A stretch of 64,000 nucleotides of DNA, from assembly GCA_965249595.1 (NCBI GenBank), contig OZ252242.1, forward strand, positions 310,001 through 374,000. Direction: 5' to 3'. A program made the position numbers and the translations under genes. The stretch comes from VXNJ01 sp965249595. Lineage in GTDB: Bacteria > Chloroflexota > UBA11872 > VXNJ01. This document shows, one piece after another, positions 36,599 through 45,067 of this stretch (positions are counted from its first letter, which is position 1; every line of letters begins with the position of its first letter). The notes beneath the pieces were generated by a model. That model saw only the letters and a list, made by a program, of their open reading frames with translations, did not search any database and was not told the origin of the DNA.

Positions 36599-36899
36599 AT
36601 TGTGGTGGTGTCAGTTCGCGCCACCCGATAAACGGCGGCCCGTCATTGTATTGACCCGCGCAGAGGCACTTCCATACTTGCGCACGGCTATGGTTGCCCC
36701 GATTACATCGACTATCCGAGGCATTCCCAGCGAAGTCATCGTCGGTCCAGATGAAGGTTTAGAAGATATCTCCGCGATCAGCCTAGATAACGTCCAAACC
36801 GTCCGCCAGCGTCAACTGCGAGATTGCATTGGAAAACTAGGCTCGGGAAAAATGGCCGCAGTGTGCATTGCCCTTGCCGTTGCCACCGGCTGCGAATAA
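36579..36899 (+). CDS. MazF/PemK family endoribonuclease toxin
   Basis: 106 residues from GTG 36579, with GGAGGAG upstream at about 36565. HHGELWWCQFAPPDKRRPVIVLTRAEALPYLRTAMVAPITSTIRGIPSEVIVGPDEGLEDISAISLDNVQTV follows MazF closely: the GE-W start, the RPVIVL strand, the T-x-x-R-G-I/L-P-x-E loop, and the D-N/Q-x-x-T segment. MazF toxins cut mRNA or rRNA at short sequence motifs. Overlaps the antitoxin gene. Confidence 0.93.
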   Translation: MPPHHGELWWCQFAPPDKRRPVIVLTRAEALPYLRTAMVAPITSTIRGIPSEVIVGPDEGLEDISAISLDNVQTVRQRQLRDCIGKLGSGKMAAVCIALAVATGCE

Positions 36900-36920
36900 T
36901 CGATCGCACCGGATGTCATA

Positions 36921-36938
36921 GCCACGAGATCTTGTGGC
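36921..36938. promoter_or_regulatory. Near-perfect 18-bp palindrome after mazF
   Basis: GCCAC-GAGATCTT-GTGGC: 5-bp arms around an AGATCT core, with one mismatched pair. First of three palindromes packed between the toxin stop (36899) and the MFS start (37024). Could be a terminator stem or a repressor site. Confidence 0.45.
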
Positions 36939-36942
36939 TCCC

Positions 36943-36966
36943 AATTTTTGACCTAGGCCAAAAATT
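36943..36966. promoter_or_regulatory. Near-perfect 24-bp palindrome
   Basis: AATTTTTG - ACCTAGGC - CAAAAATT: perfect 8-bp arms around a CCTAGG core. The T run followed by the second A run makes it possible as a bidirectional terminator or an operator. Confidence 0.5.
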
Positions 36967-36990
36967 CGAAATCTCATTCGAAGCAAGCGG

Positions 36991-37016
36991 CCCAAGCGGC
37001 GCTAGCGCCGCTTGGG
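36991..37016. promoter_or_regulatory. Perfect 26-bp palindrome overlapping the MFS start region
   Basis: CCCAAGCGGCGCT followed by its exact reverse complement, ending seven bases before the ATG at 37024. As RNA this would be a very stable hairpin that hides the ribosome binding region; as DNA it would be a strong dimer-binding site. Confidence 0.6.
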
Positions 37017-37023
37017 CGAACCG

Positions 37024-38232
37024 ATGTTGACGGCGCGGGCCCGGAGCGAGGGCTACAACGGTGGCCTGCGCGAGCGTCCATTCGTTGCTCTAAACGTCTG
37101 CTTTTCACTCTCGGTCGGCGCATGGATCCCGATGTTTACGCTGCTGGCAGTGTTCATGCGCGATCAATTGGGCACCGGGCTGATTGCAACCGTAATTATG
37201 CTGGTGATCCTCCAATTGACCAGCGCCGTTGTAAGCCTGTATTCCGGCGCCTTCGCAAGTCGCTGGGGCAGTCGCCGTACCTACCTCCTGGGAGTGGCCG
37301 GAATGACGCTCTGGGCTGGACTCCTCAGTGCCGCCCAGGAGGGATGGCAGGTTATCGCCTTGGCGCCTTTGGCGGGTTTGGTAATACCATTCCATTGGAC
37401 CGGCGTGAACGCCTACATACTGCAAGCGGTGGCGGCCCGACGACGTGGTATGGCAATTGGGATTATGGCTTTCATTATGGTGCTCGCGCCCGGCGTGTTA
37501 GGACCGATGCTGACCACCCTGGGTGAGGTGTTTGGGATCTGGGCTACGATCTTGGGTTGCGCCGGAGCGCTTCTCGTGTCCGGCCTGTTGGTCTGGCTGT
37601 TGCTCCCTGAACTGGGCGGGACCGAAACGAACTCGGTATCGGCTCGACCGCCAATGTTTGCAGCCTATCCGCGCCTTTTGCGCGGCAGCACGAATCAGAT
37701 AATCGCCGCCGCCAGACTGATGGCCGGATTTTCGTTCGGTGTATTTGGGCTGCTTTCGGCCCTGGTCTTGTTGGACCTTACCGACCATCTCTCGTCAGTC
37801 GGTTTCTATCTGTCGGCCGGTGCGATCGGTGGCGGTGCTTCGCAGGTCGCGACAGGCGCCGCCTCGGATCGCTTCGGAAGACGCAACCTGCTCATTCTGG
37901 CAATGCTGGTAGGGGCAGCCGGCGCCCTCTTGTTCTGGGGCGCAGATTCGCTGCCGCTGCTCTTAATTGGCTCCACGTTGCATTGGTTCGCCCAAAGCGC
38001 TTTCCATACCCTGATCACGGCCATTAACGGAGATCTGGTCAGCGCCGCTGATGTTCCATCGGTGTCTGGCCTGCACGTGAGCTTTTTCTCGTTTGGAATG
38101 GCGCTAGGAGCCATTTTGGGTGGCCTGCTGTGGCAGTTCGGTCCCGGAGTGCCATTCCTGGTTGTGGCCCTTTGTTTTATTCCGGTAGCCGCAAGCCTCT
38201 TTTTTCTCCCGCAACGGACCATGGCGCGCTAG
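37024..38232 (+). CDS. MFS transporter, paralog 1
   Basis: 402 residues from ATG 37024 (chosen by comparison with the paralog starting MLTAREYD; a TTG at 37012 is also open). Twelve membrane helices. FMRDQLGTGLIATVIM, SRWGSRRTYLLG and the mid-protein GAASDRFGRRNLL (loop 8-9) are MFS motif-A-like. ALVLLDLTDHLSSVGFYLSAGAIGGGASQ and TLITAINGDLVSAADVPSVSGLHVSFFSFGMALGA are shared almost word for word with the transporters at 45068 and 51486. The C-terminus (FFLPQRTMAR) is identical in kind. Substrate unknown; a drug or metabolite exporter. Confidence 0.88.
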   Translation: MLTARARSEGYNGGLRERPFVALNVCFSLSVGAWIPMFTLLAVFMRDQLGTGLIATVIMLVILQLTSAVVSLYSGAFASRWGSRRTYLLGVAGMTLWAGLLSAAQEGWQVIALAPLAGLVIPFHWTGVNAYILQAVAARRRGMAIGIMAFIMVLAPGVLGPMLTTLGEVFGIWATILGCAGALLVSGLLVWLLLPELGGTETNSVSARPPMFAAYPRLLRGSTNQIIAAARLMAGFSFGVFGLLSALVLLDLTDHLSSVGFYLSAGAIGGGASQVATGAASDRFGRRNLLILAMLVGAAGALLFWGADSLPLLLIGSTLHWFAQSAFHTLITAINGDLVSAADVPSVSGLHVSFFSFGMALGAILGGLLWQFGPGVPFLVVALCFIPVAASLFFLPQRTMAR

Positions 38233-38318
38233 CAACCACAACCCGCCTGGTTAACGGCCACCGAGACTCGTGGCACACTGATACCCAATTTGCGGTCTCG
38301 GCAATCATTGACGGCCGG

Positions 38319-40262
38319 TCACCGGCCCTGAGCGATGGTTTCGGGTAATTGGATCTCAATCCCATATTCGCCATTTCGGGCCTCGATGCGCAAAAAGCAG
38401 ACTGCGCCATCGGATCGATGCGTCCATCCATAGTCGGTGATCACGCCGGTCTCATCGTCGATCGTGATCGTAAAGTCCCGGAGGGCCCATGAACTGCGGA
38501 CGGGTACCTCGGTCGCCTCTAATACAGTTTTTCCATCCTGCTGAGCAGTGATTTCGAAGTTTTCGGCCCGCCCGTAACCGATGACGTTGCTCAATTTTTC
38601 AATCGGATCGCTGAAACCATTCAGCCAGCCAAGTTCGTTGAAGAATCGCTGGTAGTCGACCTCCGCCCAACCGCCACTCAGAATCGCCCAGTAAGCCCCG
38701 TCGACAAACCATAGATGATCTAGTGCGTTGTCGAAGAAGTGGGCCAGGCCAACGCGATCGTCGGTGAATTCGCCAATTTGATACTCAGCCCATCCGTACC
38801 CCACGGCTCCGCAGCCCGAGCCTGACCACCTACCCTTCAATTCGTACTGAGCCGAACCGGCTTCCAGCAAGGCCAGGGTCGCGCGCCGGATTCGGGTGTA
38901 AACATCCAGTCTCGGCGGATCGAGCAACTCATCGCTAAACACAATCAGCTGCTCAACCTCGTCCATGGTCATGCCGGGTAGAACCAAGCGGTGTGAATTT
39001 AGGCGAATCAGCGCCTCATCGCTGCGGGAAATCCGGCCGCCGCGCCCCAATAAGTGATCAGCGGTGTGGCGGTGCCCGATCGGGACCATGACGTGGAGGA
39101 GCTCGTGAATGGTGACGCTTTTGACTGAGACTGGATCATCGGCAACAGGGCCTTGATCCCACACGCCGAACGTCCCGGCGTAGGTGACGTCATCTTTGTA
39201 CGACCACGTGGCGCATCCGGCGAAGTCAGCGCAGCCGATCCAGCCCAGCTCGCCGGCGGTCGAACTTGGAACTCCCACGTAAGCGCTGACATCGGCCCGG
39301 TCCTGCGAATCGACGAACTCGAATTCGAGGCCCAGAATCGATGCCATTTCCCCGACCACGTCTTCAAGCAATGCAATGTAGTCGGCTCTCCCGGTGGCCC
39401 AGATCTTTACCGGTCGGCTATCGTCCCATTTTTGGATTTTCGGTTTATACCAACCACCACAGCCACTTTTTGAAGGATCGCCGGGCCGGTCACTGAAACA
39501 GTCCCAGATTTCGCGATCGACGCCCAGGATTTTCTGCGGAACATCGAGTAGGACCGATTTCTTCGGGAGCGGAGAGACGGCAGCCGTAAATTCGAGGTTG
39601 GAACCGGACGGAACCCTGACCTGGGATATCAGTTCTTTCGTCCCCAATCCGTCGTCCAGGACAACGTCGTAACTGCCGCCGCAGCCGGCCAATGCCACTC
39701 CGCCAAGCAGGCACTCGATCACCACCGACTGAGGGCTCGAAAGTCTTTGCGAACCGGCGTTTGAGAGCGAGGTCACGATGTCGACGCTGGCGTCACCGTC
39801 GGACCAGTAGCCCGCAATATCAGCCCCAACGTCAAGGAAGAGTTTGTCGGGTGGCTGCGGTGGGACCTCGATATTTGCGGGCTGAAGGTGGTTTGGGCCC
39901 CAGCGATCGCCGTCTACGGGGTCGCCGGCAAATAGGGTGACCGCATGCAAGCCGACCGGTAGCACCAGCGATAGCAAGACCGACTTGGATCCGCCGGGGG
40001 CGATGAAGCCGTCGGTTAGCCCCTCGTGTCGACATCCGGTCTGGATGGTCTCACTGCAGACTGCCAGTGAGCCGATAGCGGCGGCCAGATCCTGTCCCGG
40101 CGGTATGTCCGTGTTGTTGACCAGCCCCACCGGAAATGGCCCTCCCCAGCCGCTGCCGTGGTTGGCGATATGGACAGTTACATTGGCCAATCCGTCGCCA
40201 CCTGTCGTGTAACTGGCCGTCTCCACGAATGTAACGCTGGGTTGGAGGGCCAGTGGCCCCAA
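38319..40262 (-). CDS. Metalloprotease-like secreted segment with CARDB-type N-terminal domain (downstream half of a split gene)
   Basis: 647 residues from a TTG, but the same frame is open upstream to the TAA at 40410 that ends the LRR gene, with plausible protein (FQNEPGFAAAQPLTKGAAYDPP ... AGETQPPPGGE). There is no signal peptide. The N-terminal part (GGDGLANVTVHIANHGSGWGGPFPVGLVN) looks like a CARDB/DUF11 adhesion domain. HELLH at 39093-39107 (about residue 386), followed by GHRHTADHLLG, is a zincin HExxH motif with nearby histidines. I infer it is the C-terminal half of one large secreted protein with the LRR gene. Expression alone would give an unexported fragment. Confidence 0.7.
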   Translation of the reverse strand: MGPLALQPSVTFVETASYTTGGDGLANVTVHIANHGSGWGGPFPVGLVNNTDIPPGQDLAAAIGSLAVCSETIQTGCRHEGLTDGFIAPGGSKSVLLSLVLPVGLHAVTLFAGDPVDGDRWGPNHLQPANIEVPPQPPDKLFLDVGADIAGYWSDGDASVDIVTSLSNAGSQRLSSPQSVVIECLLGGVALAGCGGSYDVVLDDGLGTKELISQVRVPSGSNLEFTAAVSPLPKKSVLLDVPQKILGVDREIWDCFSDRPGDPSKSGCGGWYKPKIQKWDDSRPVKIWATGRADYIALLEDVVGEMASILGLEFEFVDSQDRADVSAYVGVPSSTAGELGWIGCADFAGCATWSYKDDVTYAGTFGVWDQGPVADDPVSVKSVTIHELLHVMVPIGHRHTADHLLGRGGRISRSDEALIRLNSHRLVLPGMTMDEVEQLIVFSDELLDPPRLDVYTRIRRATLALLEAGSAQYELKGRWSGSGCGAVGYGWAEYQIGEFTDDRVGLAHFFDNALDHLWFVDGAYWAILSGGWAEVDYQRFFNELGWLNGFSDPIEKLSNVIGYGRAENFEITAQQDGKTVLEATEVPVRSSWALRDFTITIDDETGVITDYGWTHRSDGAVCFLRIEARNGEYGIEIQLPETIAQGR

Positions 40263-40409
40263 TTCACCGCCGGGTGGTGGTTGCGTCTCCCCGGCCGGCG
40301 AACCCGCCTCCGCCGCCAGCCCAATCGTCGGCGGATCGTAGGCGGCACCCTTTGTCAGCGGTTGGGCGGCCGCGAATCCCGGTTCGTTCTGGAAGGTGGG
40401 AACGAGGAG

Positions 40410-42647
40410 TTAGCGCAGGTCATCGCCGATCAGGGAAATCTTGACCGGGAAATTGGCATCGTTGGGGTGATATTCGAGCACTGCGGACTGGAAGTACTGA
40501 CGGATGAAACCCGGCGAGTACCTTGCGACATGGAGGGTGCCATCGGCATTGGTGTCCTGCCGGGCGTCGGTCTTTGCAAATCCGAAGGCTGCTATACCGC
40601 CCAGCTGCTGGTAAAAGTCGGCAAAGCCGGTCCGGGTTCCATCAATCGCCTGGTCGGAAACCTTGTGCCCCCAGGGTCCGGAGATAGTTCCAGGGTGGGG
40701 ATTGACAACGCCCGCCTCCACGCCCAGATCGGGGTTGCCACCCAGTCCGCCGCCGATGTAATCCCAGGCCAGTCTCCGCTCAAGCACCCAGCCCGCGCCG
40801 ACATCATGGAAGTCGACTACTCCGCGCTGGTAGAACTGGGTCAAGGACCTGTTTTCGAGGACTAGGACCTCGGAGGTGGGAAAGCCCCAGCGCCGGATAT
40901 TTCCGGTATTGCGGAAATGGGTGAGGAAATCGGCCTTTAGAGCCTGGCCGTCGATAACGACATCCAAGTCCGGGATATTGTGTTTTAAATCCTCATTGCC
41001 GGGAGCCTGGAAGTATTCGTTGTCATTTACGGTGACAGGGAATGGGAATCCGCGCGCGATCTCTAGGCGGTAGGTGACCTGTTGAGCGTTGGCGCTCACA
41101 CGGATATCCAAGTCAGTCCTGGTCCCAACCAGGGCTATCTGGTGGCCGCTGCGTCGAGGATCGGCATCGGGCACGGCTTCGCCCGCAAGGTTTAGGTAAT
41201 CGACCGCCGCCGAGCCGGCGTTCGGCTGTATGGTGATCGATTCGACATCGATGCCGACCCGCAGGGCGTATCGATAGTGATTGCTCGCAAACGGAGGATC
41301 CAACAAACCCGGGCTGACATTTAAGCCGGGCAGGCCAAAGCTACAAAATCCCAGTTTCAATGACGCCAAGTCGTTTTCACGGACGCCACGCCAGCTGCTG
41401 GGCAGACAACCGCCGAGCCGGTTGCCGCCAAGATAGATCCAGTCCAGATTGGCCATTCCGCTCAGCTGTGCGGGAATCGGCCCGGACAATTGGTTGCCAT
41501 TAAGCAAGAGCGTCCGCATCATGGTCATCTGACCCAGCTGCGGCGGAATAGAGCCGTTTAGACGATTGCTATTCAACGTCAGCCATGTCAGGAGCGCCAG
41601 ATTCCCAAGCTGCGGTGGAATGGGGCCCGAGAGTTGGTTGTGGCCGAGGGAAAGGCTTTTGAGCTCGGTCAGCCCGCCGAACTCCGCCGGAATGGGGCCC
41701 GAGAGTTGGTTTTGGCCAAGGGAAAGACTTTTAAGTTCCCTCAACCCGCCGAGTTCCGCCGGAATTTGTCCCGAAAACTGGTTCCTGCGCAGGCTCAGAT
41801 ACTCCAACTTGGCAAGACTGCCCAACTGCGGCGGAATTTGTCCCGAAAGTTGATTGGAGCCAACTACGAAACGACGCAGATTGACGGCATTTTCGATTTC
41901 AGATGGAATTGTTCCGCTGAGGTCGTTATCACGAATCGAAAGAATGTTCAGAAACGGGATCGCAAACAATTGCGCCGGGATCTGACCTGTAAATGCGTTC
42001 TCGTCAAGGAGCAATCGCTGCAATCGGGCGAGTTTTCCAATTTCGGCTGGAATCGGTCCGCTGAGCTGGTTGCCTGAGAGATCGAGGACTTCAAGCCTGG
42101 CGAATTCGCCCAATTCGGGTGGAATCGCGCCAGTGAGAGCGTTGTCGGCAAGATCGAGACCTCCGAGATCTGGCAAATTGCCCAGATCAGCCGGGATCGA
42201 TCCCGTTAGGCGATTGCCGCGCAGGAACAATTGGCGAAGTTTCGTCAGATTGCCAAGTTCTTTGGGCAGCACGCCGGCCAGGCCGTTGTCTTTCAATGCG
42301 ATGTTCTCGACACGACCGTCGGTATTGGCCGTCACACCGTGCCACGTACCGATGGGTTCGTCGCTGAGCCAGTTGGAATTGTTCTCCCAGCTGTCTCCAT
42401 CGGTCGCGTTGTAAAGCGCGATCAGGGCGTCCAATTCGTCGCCTGAAACTGCAGGCCGGGGCGCGTCAACCCCGGAAGTTACTTCGGAATCAAACGCCTG
42501 TGCGGCGATTCGCTCTGGCTCTGATGGATCGGGAAGCTGATCTGTGGATCCGGCAACAGACGAAGATGGTTGTCCCGCGGCCGCACCGGGGTAGGCGAGC
42601 ATAAGAATCAGGGCGACCCAGCCGCCGAGCGCGATGCGCAGATTCAA
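40410..42647 (-). CDS. Secreted plant-type LRR protein with shared C-terminal module
   Basis: 745 residues, TTG start, signal peptide (ALGGWVALILMLAYPGAAAG). About residues 70-430 carry a dozen or so LRRs of plant type: ALYNATDGDSWENNSNWL cap, then GNQLSGPIPAEIGKLARLQRL-like 24-residue units. Next is a cadherin-like beta-sandwich region (PPFASNHYRYALRVGIDVESITIQPNAG). From about 555 to 745 comes the shared module: DLKHNIPDL, RRWGFPTSEV, FYQRGVVDFHDVG, GPWGHKVS, FADFYQQLGGIAAFGFAKTDAR, GFIRQYFQSAVLEYH, ISLIGDDLR. The TAA comes right after GDDLR, where the other two proteins continue with xxLxPD; the open frame beyond the stop reads LLVPTFQNEP. So the stop appears to be a nonsense change. Confidence 0.85.
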   Translation of the reverse strand: MNLRIALGGWVALILMLAYPGAAAGQPSSSVAGSTDQLPDPSEPERIAAQAFDSEVTSGVDAPRPAVSGDELDALIALYNATDGDSWENNSNWLSDEPIGTWHGVTANTDGRVENIALKDNGLAGVLPKELGNLTKLRQLFLRGNRLTGSIPADLGNLPDLGGLDLADNALTGAIPPELGEFARLEVLDLSGNQLSGPIPAEIGKLARLQRLLLDENAFTGQIPAQLFAIPFLNILSIRDNDLSGTIPSEIENAVNLRRFVVGSNQLSGQIPPQLGSLAKLEYLSLRRNQFSGQIPAELGGLRELKSLSLGQNQLSGPIPAEFGGLTELKSLSLGHNQLSGPIPPQLGNLALLTWLTLNSNRLNGSIPPQLGQMTMMRTLLLNGNQLSGPIPAQLSGMANLDWIYLGGNRLGGCLPSSWRGVRENDLASLKLGFCSFGLPGLNVSPGLLDPPFASNHYRYALRVGIDVESITIQPNAGSAAVDYLNLAGEAVPDADPRRSGHQIALVGTRTDLDIRVSANAQQVTYRLEIARGFPFPVTVNDNEYFQAPGNEDLKHNIPDLDVVIDGQALKADFLTHFRNTGNIRRWGFPTSEVLVLENRSLTQFYQRGVVDFHDVGAGWVLERRLAWDYIGGGLGGNPDLGVEAGVVNPHPGTISGPWGHKVSDQAIDGTRTGFADFYQQLGGIAAFGFAKTDARQDTNADGTLHVARYSPGFIRQYFQSAVLEYHPNDANFPVKISLIGDDLR

Positions 42648-43172
42648 TCGGGAATGGGGGAAGACGACCGAGACAAGCCAATCAGCGTACTAGATGTATT
42701 TTGCCGTGATCATCGGCCTGCTTCGACGGTCGCTCCCGCAGCACCGCGCACGATCGGTTCTTTACACGAAGCGGCTCATTTGAGGTTGAGATCCAATTGC
42801 CAGGCCTCATTCCCCATGACCGGAGCGCAATCGTGAAAATTCCGCCAAGCCATGCCGCAGGATTCGGCGAATGGAAGACCAGCAGAGCTTGTGAAATCCG
42901 GCTTGCCCGCAACGGCTAAACCCTGATGGGCATCGAAATTCCTTGTCTCCATCAGCATTGGGCGAAGGCATCCGGTTGGTCGGGCTAATTCGCTTCACCG
43001 CGGCGTTGAGGGTTGGACGACTTCATTCCACGGAAAATCGCAATGCCATCTGCAGGCCCGGCAATCGCAGTCGGCAGGGGACAAGACGCGATGGTCGTCG
43101 TCACTGCAGCCGTACTCCGCCTGACCTGGAAGTGTTCATGAATTCAATGGCCAAATTGCCGGTAACGAGCTT
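42648..43172. other. Intergenic region between divergent LRR and DHA2 transporter genes
   Basis: About 525 bp. A 77-codon frame (42943-43176) overlaps the transporter's GTG by four bases but its protein is Arg-rich and unlike any family I know, so it is not called. The divergent promoters must lie here. Confidence 0.4.
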
Positions 43173-44825
43173 GTGAGCGCCGACTCGCAGGCCCAGAAAC
43201 CGGCGGCGGACGGTACACGCCCTGTAAGCGAGGCCGAATTCGTCACCAGGCCGAAACGGCAAGTCGTGTTCACGATGGGCGGACTGATGTTGGCCCTTTT
43301 TCTGGCGGCACTTGATCAAACGGTGGTCACCACGGCATTGCCGCGGATCATCGCCGATCTGGGAGGGTTCGACCGCTTCACTTGGATCACAACCGCCTAT
43401 CTCGTTGCCTCGACCACCGTGGTCCCGATCGTAGGGCGACTATCCGACATCTACGGCCGCAAATCCTTCTTTCTCGGCGGCATCATCATCTTTTTGATCG
43501 GGTCGGTGCTGGCGGGCACTAGCCAATCGATGGATCAACTGATCATTTTCCGTGCCGTCCAGGGTGTAGGCGGTGGGACGATATTTGCGCTCGCCTTCAC
43601 CACCATCGGCGACCTGTTCCCACCACGCGATCGCGGCAAGTACCAGGGGTTAGTGTCGGCCGTATTTGGGCTCTCATCTGTAATCGGTCCAACGTTGGGC
43701 GGATTCATTACCGACAACTTTTCCTGGAATTGGATCTTTTACGTGAACGTTCCGCTGGGACTACTCGTAGTGATCTTGTTCATCAGGTTCTTCCCGAACC
43801 CGCGGGTCGAACGTGTTTCTCGGCGCCTGGACTATGCCGGGATGGCCCTGCTGGTTTTGGCCGTCATTCCGCTTCTCATCGGCCTGTCGCTAGGCGGCGT
43901 GCAATTCGAATGGTTCTCACTTGAGATCATCGGCGTGCTGGCGTTCGCGGCGGCGATGATCGTCGTGTTTGTTGCCATTGAGCGGCGCGCCGCCGACCCG
44001 ATCATGCCGCTACGGATCTATGCCAACCGAGTGGTCAGCATTTCGCTGTTTGCTACGTTTATCACCGGATTCGCGATGTTCGGCGCGATCGTTTTCATTC
44101 CCCTGTTCTTTCAGGGAGTGCTGGGCGCATCGGCTACATCCAGTGGCTCATTCCTAACGCCAATGATGCTCGGCTTGGTGGTGGCTGCGGCGCTGTCCGG
44201 ACAAGCGCTCTCCCGCCTGGGTGGGCATTACCGAATCCAGGGATTAGTCGGTATAGCAATCATGGCCACCGGGATGGCATTGACGTCGCAAATGACCGCC
44301 GAAACGTCATTCGGCCAGGCTGTGCTCAATATCGTTATCACCGGCGCCGGCCTTGGGATCACGTTCCCCACGTTTACGATCGCCGTGCAGAATGCGGTCC
44401 CTGCCAACCTGCTGGGGTCCGCAACCTCGGCAATTCAGTTCTACCGGTCAATCGGCGGAGCACTCGGTCTGGCGATCCTCGGTTCTTTCATGGCAAATCG
44501 CTTTGCCACCGGTATACGGGATGCTCTGACGCCCGACATCCAGGCGGCCTTGCCCGGTGACCAGCTCGCCGCGATTGCCGACAATCCGCAGGCGCTGGTG
44601 AACCCGGCAGCCCTGGAGAGCCTGCGGGCGGCCTTTGCCAGCCAGGGTGAACAGGGTCAGCAAATGGTGACTCAGCTCCTTGATGCGCTGCGTGAAATCC
44701 TGGCTTCGGCCATCACCGACGTTTTTGTTGTCGTGGCTGTGATCATGATCGTTGCCTTCGTAGCGACCATATTTCTTACAGAGATCCCATTGTCCGGTCG
44801 CCAACCGAAGGACGGGACCCAGTAA
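43173..44825 (+). CDS. DHA2 family (EmrB/QacA type) multidrug efflux MFS transporter
   Basis: 550 residues, GTG start, about 14 membrane helices. The DHA2 signatures are LDQTVVTTALPRIIADLGG in helix 1, GRLSDIYGRKSFFLGG (motif A) and FRAVQGVGGGTIFALAFTTIGDLFPPRDRGKYQGLVSAVFGLSSVIGPTLGGFITDNFSWNWIFYVNVPLG (motifs B and C, with the GPxxGG of drug/H+ antiporters). It exports drugs or other small toxic compounds using the proton gradient. A polar cytoplasmic N-terminus and an unusual hydrophilic segment (about 455-505) near the C-terminus are present. No regulator gene is adjacent. Confidence 0.92.
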   Translation: MSADSQAQKPAADGTRPVSEAEFVTRPKRQVVFTMGGLMLALFLAALDQTVVTTALPRIIADLGGFDRFTWITTAYLVASTTVVPIVGRLSDIYGRKSFFLGGIIIFLIGSVLAGTSQSMDQLIIFRAVQGVGGGTIFALAFTTIGDLFPPRDRGKYQGLVSAVFGLSSVIGPTLGGFITDNFSWNWIFYVNVPLGLLVVILFIRFFPNPRVERVSRRLDYAGMALLVLAVIPLLIGLSLGGVQFEWFSLEIIGVLAFAAAMIVVFVAIERRAADPIMPLRIYANRVVSISLFATFITGFAMFGAIVFIPLFFQGVLGASATSSGSFLTPMMLGLVVAAALSGQALSRLGGHYRIQGLVGIAIMATGMALTSQMTAETSFGQAVLNIVITGAGLGITFPTFTIAVQNAVPANLLGSATSAIQFYRSIGGALGLAILGSFMANRFATGIRDALTPDIQAALPGDQLAAIADNPQALVNPAALESLRAAFASQGEQGQQMVTQLLDALREILASAITDVFVVVAVIMIVAFVATIFLTEIPLSGRQPKDGTQ

Positions 44826-45067
44826 TTTGGCTGGCCGATTGCGCGCTTCGCTCCGGAAATAGTCGAACAAACGAAATAAATAGCGCGCAGATTCGACCAC
44901 GCCCCAAGTCATGGCCAAAGATTTAGATCACACGCCGAGTTGGCCCCATCGCGGGCCCGAATCCGACTGGTGGTTGTAGGCGTGTAATCAGGCAGCAACA
45001 CGAGAGACATTTCGAGAGTTCACGCGCATACAGGCTGAAAATGCATCCGCCTGGCGAGTAGTTGGCG

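Noticed and set aside
32329..40412. Alternative genetic code or stop-codon recoding to explain in-frame stops
   Set aside because: Three different stop codons (TGA, TAA, TAG) interrupt genes, while all core genes end normally on the same codons.
40410..42647. Eukaryotic (plant) contamination because of plant-type LRRs
   Set aside because: The gene is intronless with a bacterial signal peptide and TTG start, and carries the same C-terminal module as two other proteins in the window. Plant-type LRRs are common in bacteria.
42943..43176. 77-codon frame whose stop overlaps the GTG of the DHA2 transporter
   Set aside because: The product is Arg-rich with no recognisable domain, no ribosome binding site and no repeat of the pattern elsewhere. 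The overlap alone is not enough.
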